Part shown: positions 6,656 to 9,647 of the stretch, piece after piece
How the letters are laid out: every line of letters starts with the position of its first letter
How positions within the stretch are numbered: the stretch's first letter is position 1
Origin: Deltaproteobacteria bacterium
GTDB lineage: Bacteria; Myxococcota; Polyangia; Polyangiales; B10-G4
Direction: 5' to 3'
Length of the DNA: 9,647 nucleotides
NCBI GenBank assembly: GCA_019312705.1
Contig: JAFDCW010000087.1
Span: 1-9,647 of the forward strand
Program-made: the position numbers and the translations under genes
Notes under the pieces: model-generated
Databases searched by the model: none
The model's input: only the letters and a program-made list of their open reading frames with translations
Told to the model about the DNA's origin: nothing

Positions 6656-7681
6656 ATGGCCACCAGCAACGCGATTCGCCTCCCGCCGGACCCCGCCGCC
6701 AGAGCCCGGGGCCACGTCGAGAGTCACTTTCTGAAGGCCGTCGCCCCGGACGGGCAACGGGCCATCTGGGTCAAGCACACCCTGCTCCGCCCCACGGCCC
6801 CGGACAACGCCGGCGTCGCGGAAGTCTGGGCCGTCGCCTTCACCCGAGACCAGGGCCCGTTAGCCGCTGCGAAATCCGTCTTCCCGCTCACCGACGCCCA
6901 CTTCGAGCATGCGCCCTTCGACTACCGCATCGGACCTTGTCGGCTCACGGCTGAGACCGCCGAGGGCCGGGCCGCGAGCTCGGGCCACGAAATCACCTGG
7001 TCCCTCGGCCTCGAAAGCCTAGCCCCCGAGTTTCGACCTTACCCCTTGGCCTCCATGTACACCGGCCCTTTTCCTAAGCAGAAGGCCCTGACCCCGGTTC
7101 CGAGCGCCCGGGTAGACGGTGAGTTCACCGTGGACGGGGACCTCTGGACCATCGACGGGTGGCAGGGAATGCAGGGGCACAACTGGGGCGAAGGCCACAG
7201 CGAGCGCTACGCCTGGGTGCATTGCAACGCCTTCCGGGGGGCGGATGGCCGAGGATCCTCCGCCCAAGATCTCGCCAAGACCTGGCTCGAGGTCATGACC
7301 GGGCGCGTCCGGGTCGGCGGCGTTCTCCTGCCCTGGCTCACCGTCGGCGCCCTCTGCCTCGACGGCGAAATGCATAGCTTCAACGGCGCCCGGGCCCTCA
7401 CGAGTCGCAACGTGACCGTCACCACGACGCGCTATCGCACGACCCTTCGGCACGGGCTCCATCGCCTGGACCTCGACGTGGCGACGACCCCGGCGGCGAT
7501 GGCGGGGCTGCACTACGAAAACCCCGACGGTTCAATGACCCATTGCCTCAACTCGAAGCTCGCCGAGGGCACGGTGAAGCTCTCCGCGCCGGGTCGCCCG
7601 ACGCGCACGCTTCATAGCGACGCCTTCGCCCTCGAGATCGGAACGAAGGACCCCGACCACGGCATCCGCATGCGGGTCTGA
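6656..7681 (+). CDS. Lipocalin-like protein (AttH/CrtC/tocopherol-cyclase-like), uncertain function
   Basis: A 341-aa soluble protein without a signal peptide. The core motif QGHNWG (residues 173-178, within WTIDGWQGMQGHNWG) followed by ERYAWVHCNAF resembles the conserved GHxWG segment of the paired-lipocalin superfamily that includes CrtC carotenoid hydratase, AttH and tocopherol cyclase-like proteins; many members bind or modify hydrophobic isoprenoid or lipid substrates. Other beta-strand-rich stretches (QRAIWVKHTLLRP near the N-terminus, VNGE-like VDGEFTVDGDLWTIDG in the middle, TVTTTRYRTTLRHGLHRLDL later) fit a double beta-barrel. The substrate cannot be told from sequence. Start: ATG at 6656; the frame is open to 6560, but that would run into the divergent peroxiredoxin gene. 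It is followed 30 bp later by the BMC-domain gene on the same strand, so the two may be co-transcribed. The family call is tentative. Confidence 0.75.
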   Translation: MATSNAIRLPPDPAARARGHVESHFLKAVAPDGQRAIWVKHTLLRPTAPDNAGVAEVWAVAFTRDQGPLAAAKSVFPLTDAHFEHAPFDYRIGPCRLTAETAEGRAASSGHEITWSLGLESLAPEFRPYPLASMYTGPFPKQKALTPVPSARVDGEFTVDGDLWTIDGWQGMQGHNWGEGHSERYAWVHCNAFRGADGRGSSAQDLAKTWLEVMTGRVRVGGVLLPWLTVGALCLDGEMHSFNGARALTSRNVTVTTTRYRTTLRHGLHRLDLDVATTPAAMAGLHYENPDGSMTHCLNSKLAEGTVKLSAPGRPTRTLHSDAFALEIGTKDPDHGIRMRV

Positions 7682-7689
7682 TTGTGTGA

Positions 7690-7695
7690 TAGGTT
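7690..7695 (+). promoter_or_regulatory. Candidate -10 element upstream of the BMC-domain gene
   Basis: TAGGTT preceded by TGTGA in the 30-bp gap, 16 nt before the ATG at 7712. There is no Shine-Dalgarno in the gap. It may give the BMC-domain gene its own short-leader transcript. Confidence 0.3.
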
Positions 7696-7711
7696 CCGCG
7701 GCTTCAGACCC

Positions 7712-8332
7712 ATGCAGCTTCGTACTTATACGGTCCTCGACACCCTCCAGCCGCAGCTGACGGGGTTCCTCCAGACGGTGGCGCCGGGCTTTCAGCCCCT
7801 CGAAGGCATGTGCTCCCTCTTCGTCGAGATAGCCCCAGGCATCGCGATCAATCGCATCACCGACGCCGCCCTCAAGCATACTCGGGTGCTGCCCGGCATG
7901 CAGATCGTCGAGCGCGCCTTCGGGCTCCTCGAGGTGCACCACGAGGACCAGGGCGAGGTCCGCGAGGCGGGACGGTTCATCCTCGAAAAGCTCGGCTGCG
8001 CCGAGACCGATCGCCTCAAGCCAAAGATCATATCGAGCGAGATCATCACCGGCATCGACGGTCACCAAGAGATGATCCTGAACCGCATGCGCCACGGCGA
8101 CATGATCCGCGAAGGCGAGACGCTTTACGTGCTCGAGACCTACCCCGCAGCGTACGCGGCCCTCGCCGCCAACGAAGCCGAGAAGGCCGCCGACATCCGC
8201 CTGATGGAGGTCCTGACCTTCGGGGCCTTCGGCCGCCTCTACCTCGGCGGCGGCGAAGCCGACATCGAAGAAGCCGCCAAGGCCGTGCGCCTGGCCCTCG
8301 AGGGCATTGACGGCGTCGAAGAAGAGCGCTGA
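7712..8332 (+). CDS. Tandem BMC-domain (BMC-T-like) shell protein, orphan
   Basis: A 206-aa protein that I read as two bacterial-microcompartment shell domains in tandem. Domain 1 (about 34-95) contains SLFVEIAPGIAINRITDAAL then K55, matching the shell-domain pattern of a strand followed by an Ala-rich helix ending in DAALK, and closes with GEVREAGRFILEKLG, the usual second strand/helix. Domain 2 (about 137-200) repeats this: LYVLETYPAAYAALAANEAE, then KAADIRLMEVLTFGAFGRLY and EADIEEAAKAVRLALEGI. The length fits BMC-T proteins (about 200-220 aa), which form pseudohexameric trimers in shells. A linker (96-136) with DRLKPKIISSEIITGIDGHQ joins the halves. No BMC-H, BMC-P or encapsulated-enzyme gene is in the window, so it appears isolated. 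The ATG at 7712 is preferred; an upstream in-frame TTG at 7682 directly follows the preceding stop and adds a poor extension. No Shine-Dalgarno is visible. Confidence 0.8.
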   Translation: MQLRTYTVLDTLQPQLTGFLQTVAPGFQPLEGMCSLFVEIAPGIAINRITDAALKHTRVLPGMQIVERAFGLLEVHHEDQGEVREAGRFILEKLGCAETDRLKPKIISSEIITGIDGHQEMILNRMRHGDMIREGETLYVLETYPAAYAALAANEAEKAADIRLMEVLTFGAFGRLYLGGGEADIEEAAKAVRLALEGIDGVEEER

Positions 8333-8336
8333 CCCC

Positions 8337-8371
8337 CGGCCGCCGGAGGCCGCGAGCGTTTGTGTGTATTT
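8337..8371 (+). terminator. Probable intrinsic terminator after the BMC-domain gene
   Basis: CGGCC (8337-8341), loop gccgga, GGCCG (8348-8352), followed by a T-rich stretch from 8359 (tttgtgtgtattt). It begins 5 bp after the BMC-domain stop codon. The stem is short but entirely GC. Confidence 0.45.
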
Positions 8372-8510
8372 GATGGACCGACTGGCCGCGGCGACGGGTC
8401 CCCCGGTCACTCTCGCTGAACTGTGCTAAGGACCGGCGCGCTGACACGGCCGCTGCGACGGGCACGCCGTGGGGGACACCGGGCTCGGGCCCGGTCCATC
8501 GAATGAATAC
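8366..8510. repeat. Imperfect inverted repeat bounding the intergenic region before the first lipoprotein
   Basis: GATGGACCG (8372-8380) is the exact reverse complement of CGGTCCATC (8492-8500), and just outside them GTATT (8366-8370) pairs with AATAC (8506-8510). Inside, ggccgcggcgacggg (from about 8384) recurs as ggccgctgcgacggg (from about 8449) with one mismatch. The arms enclose about 110 bp that holds no gene. Confidence 0.5.
8478..8495 (+). other. Stem-loop in the leader of the first lipoprotein gene
   Basis: ACCGGGC (8478-8484), loop TCGG, GCCCGGT (8489-8495): a perfect 7-bp GC stem ending 17 nt before the GGAGG ribosome binding site. It could stabilise the leader or modulate translation; it has no T-run and is unlikely to be a terminator. 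Confidence 0.4.
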
Positions 8511-8512
8511 TT

Positions 8513-8517
8513 GGAGG
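8513..8517 (+). promoter_or_regulatory. Strong Shine-Dalgarno of the first lipoprotein gene
   Basis: GGAGG 8 nt upstream of the ATG at 8526. It decides the start: the frame is open to 8469, but only this ATG has the site and is followed directly by a signal peptide. Confidence 0.75.
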
Positions 8518-8525
8518 ATTGCACG

Positions 8526-9089
8526 ATGAAGTTGGTTACTTTGCTCGGTCTTGCGGGCGCCTTGGCGATTGTTGTTGCGGGTTGTGGAGATGACGGTCGC
8601 GGCACCACGGACGGCGGCATCGTGCTGATGGATTCGGGCACGGGGGACAGCGGCATCGTGCTGATGGATTCGGGCTCCGGCGGCGACACCAGCACGCCCC
8701 CGACGGACGGCGGCGGCGGCACCTGCCCGCCCCAGACTTTCCCGGCCCCCGATATGCCGACTTGCGCCGCCGCCACTCAGACCTGCGCGATGAGCGCCAC
8801 CAGCCAGGCCATGCTCGAGGCCTGCCTCGCCGCCGACCCCAACGCCATGGACTGCGAAGACTGCCTCAACGAGGCCACGACGAGCTGCGCGACCATGAAC
8901 GGCTGCGACGACGAGTTCGGCCAGATCTTCTGCTGCGCCGAGGACATGGGCTGCACCACCGACAACGCCGCCACCTGCATCCCGGCCAACTGCGGGACCG
9001 AGGTGTCCACCTTCCAGAGCTGTGGAGCCGGCGTCGGGACCGCCTGCGGGGGCCCCCAAGCCTTCGCGCTCTGCACGATCGCCGGCTAA
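8526..9089 (+). CDS. Secreted lipoprotein with repeated LMDSG linker and cysteine-rich domain
   Basis: A 187-aa predicted lipoprotein of unknown function. The signal peptide MKLVTLLGLAGALAIVVAGC carries a clear lipobox (VAGC, Cys20), followed by GDDG, so outer-membrane or surface location is likely. Residues about 26-60 form a flexible Asp/Ser/Gly/Thr linker with two copies of GIVLMDSG, produced by a 26-bp direct DNA repeat. The globular part (about 63-187) is rich in cysteine (for example CEDCLNEATTSC, FCCAEDMGC and NCGTEVSTFQSCG), with even spacing suggesting several disulfides. I do not recognise a named domain. The start is fixed by GGAGG 8 nt upstream. Another lipoprotein with the same linker motif and the same ribosome-binding-site layout follows 153 bp downstream. 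Codon use is less GC-biased in the signal-peptide part (ttg, gtt), common for secreted proteins. Confidence 0.88.
   Translation: MKLVTLLGLAGALAIVVAGCGDDGRGTTDGGIVLMDSGTGDSGIVLMDSGSGGDTSTPPTDGGGGTCPPQTFPAPDMPTCAAATQTCAMSATSQAMLEACLAADPNAMDCEDCLNEATTSCATMNGCDDEFGQIFCCAEDMGCTTDNAATCIPANCGTEVSTFQSCGAGVGTACGGPQAFALCTIAG
8614..8675 (+). repeat. 26-bp direct repeat in the lipoprotein linker
   Basis: Identical 26-bp copies at 8614-8639 and 8650-8675 (period 36 bp), encoding GIVLMDSG twice. The period is a multiple of three, so the frame is kept. Identity in synonymous positions points to a recent duplication. Confidence 0.92.
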
Positions 9090-9111
9090 ATCTGGACAAA
9101 CGTCTGCAAGA

Positions 9112-9155
9112 ACGACCGCGGCCGTCTCCTCCTTGGGGGGCGGCCGCCCTCAATT
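9112..9155 (+). terminator. Possible terminator after the first lipoprotein gene
   Basis: GCGGCCG (about 9118-9124) can pair with CGGCCGC (about 9141-9147), and the second arm lies in the self-complementary GGGCGGCCGCCC. No T-run follows, so this may only be a GC-rich structured spacer. Confidence 0.3.
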
Positions 9156-9164
9156 GGGATCCGC

Positions 9165-9193
9165 TTGACTCGGGACGGGCCGTAGTTCATTCC
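9165..9193 (+). promoter_or_regulatory. Weak candidate promoter of the second lipoprotein gene
   Basis: TTGACT at 9165-9170 is a good -35, with CATTCC 17 nt downstream as a poor -10. It lies about 50 nt upstream of the GTG at 9243. Confidence 0.25.
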
Positions 9194-9229
9194 TGACTGT
9201 CCGGGGGCCGGCCGGCGGCGCCCCGATCT

Positions 9230-9234
9230 GGAGG
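9230..9234 (+). promoter_or_regulatory. Shine-Dalgarno of the second lipoprotein gene
   Basis: GGAGG 8 nt upstream of the GTG at 9243, the same sequence and spacing as in the first lipoprotein gene. It supports GTG as the start. Confidence 0.7.
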
Positions 9235-9242
9235 TCTTGTCT

Positions 9243-9647
9243 GTGGCTTGTCGTGCACTTTCCCTCAGCGTCTTCCCCATCCTGACCATCTTGGCCTTCG
9301 GCCTCGTCACCGGGTGCCCCGGGGGTCGCCGCGGAGGCGGCTTGCCGAGGGATAGCGGCACGGCTCCGGTCGACTCGGGCGTCAGCGCAGACGCCACGAC
9401 TCCTCCCGACTCGGGGATCATGCTCATGGACAGCGGGACGGTGCCCGGGTGCGACCCGGCCTGCCCGGTGGGTCAGACGTGCAACGCGAGCGGCGTGTGC
9501 ATCACCGACCCCGAGTGCAGCGCGAGCCGCCCCTGCCCCTCGGGCCAGACGTGCAACGCGAGCGGCATGTGCATCACCGACACGATGACCTGCACCGGCG
9601 ACACGGTCATGTACAACACCGGCGCCTTCTGCGGGAGCTCAACGGGG
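9243..9647 (+). CDS. Cysteine-rich repeat lipoprotein (partial, C-terminus cut by window edge)
   Basis: The first 135 residues of a predicted lipoprotein run off the right edge. Starting from a GTG, the signal peptide MACRALSLSVFPILTILAFG then LVTGC gives a clear lipobox (Cys25). A linker with repeated DSG (VDSG, PDSGIMLMDSG) follows, echoing the LMDSG linker of the upstream lipoprotein. Then come two near-identical modules of the form CPxGQTCNASGxCITD (about residues 74-89 and 98-113), made by a 36-bp DNA repeat at 72-bp spacing, and a segment TCTGDTVMYNTGAFCG that begins a new domain. CPxGQTC..G.C modules are common in myxobacterial surface proteins of unknown role. The ribosome binding site is GGAGG with 8-nt spacing. 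The gene probably shares function or recent ancestry of its N-terminal part with its upstream neighbour. Confidence 0.85.
   Translation, partial: MACRALSLSVFPILTILAFGLVTGCPGGRRGGGLPRDSGTAPVDSGVSADATTPPDSGIMLMDSGTVPGCDPACPVGQTCNASGVCITDPECSASRPCPSGQTCNASGMCITDTMTCTGDTVMYNTGAFCGSSTG
9474..9581 (+). repeat. 36-bp direct repeat in the second lipoprotein gene
   Basis: Copies at 9474-9509 and 9546-9581 differ at one base (g/a), with a 72-bp period. They encode QTCNASGVCITD and QTCNASGMCITD. The near identity at synonymous sites indicates recent duplication or gene conversion. Confidence 0.92.

Noticed and set aside
7532..8410. A 292-codon minus-strand frame opposite the BMC-domain gene
   Set aside because: The plus strand gives recognisable BMC-type domains; the minus frame shows no domain and no start signal.

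Overview
The window looks like chromosomal DNA of a high-GC deltaproteobacterium-type organism, most likely a member of the Myxococcota (Sandaracinus/Haliangium-like). This is an inference from three things: strong G/C bias at third codon positions, several secreted lipoproteins with Asp/Ser/Gly linkers and cysteine-rich repeats of the kind abundant in myxobacteria, and a gene for a tandem BMC-domain protein. No rRNA, tRNA, CRISPR array, insertion sequence or phage gene was found.

Region 1 (1-2586, minus strand) is a tightly packed operon scpA-scpB-glyQ: the two partners of the SMC condensin complex, then the alpha subunit of glycyl-tRNA synthetase, which runs off the left edge. scpA and scpB overlap by 4 bases (ATGA); scpB and glyQ share one base (TGATG). 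ScpA and ScpB both end in acidic tails encoded by in-frame short tandem repeats (9-bp and 12-bp units). Region 2 (2587-2956) is a 370-bp non-coding divergent control region.

Region 3 (2957-4860, plus strand) holds two genes I do not recognise: a roughly 205-aa soluble protein and a 403-aa coiled-coil protein with a C-terminal membrane anchor. A stem-loop at 4872-4889 lies in the 43-bp gap between this convergent pair and the next gene. Region 4 (4904-6599, minus strand) carries a cysteine-rich repeat lipoprotein and a Bcp-type peroxiredoxin with a single cysteine. Region 5 (6656-8332, plus strand) is divergent from the peroxiredoxin and holds a lipocalin-like (AttH/CrtC/tocopherol-cyclase-like) protein followed, after 30 bp, by a protein with two bacterial-microcompartment (BMC) shell-type domains and no other microcompartment gene nearby. 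Region 6 (8333-9647, plus strand) holds two lipoprotein genes with the same ribosome-binding-site layout and the same LMDSG linker motif; the second is cut by the right edge.

The most interesting items are the orphan tandem BMC-domain protein, the repeat-encoded acidic tails on both condensin accessory subunits, and the paired repeat-bearing lipoproteins. Nothing here forms an obvious defence or mobile system. All family calls were made by reading translated sequence, without database searches.
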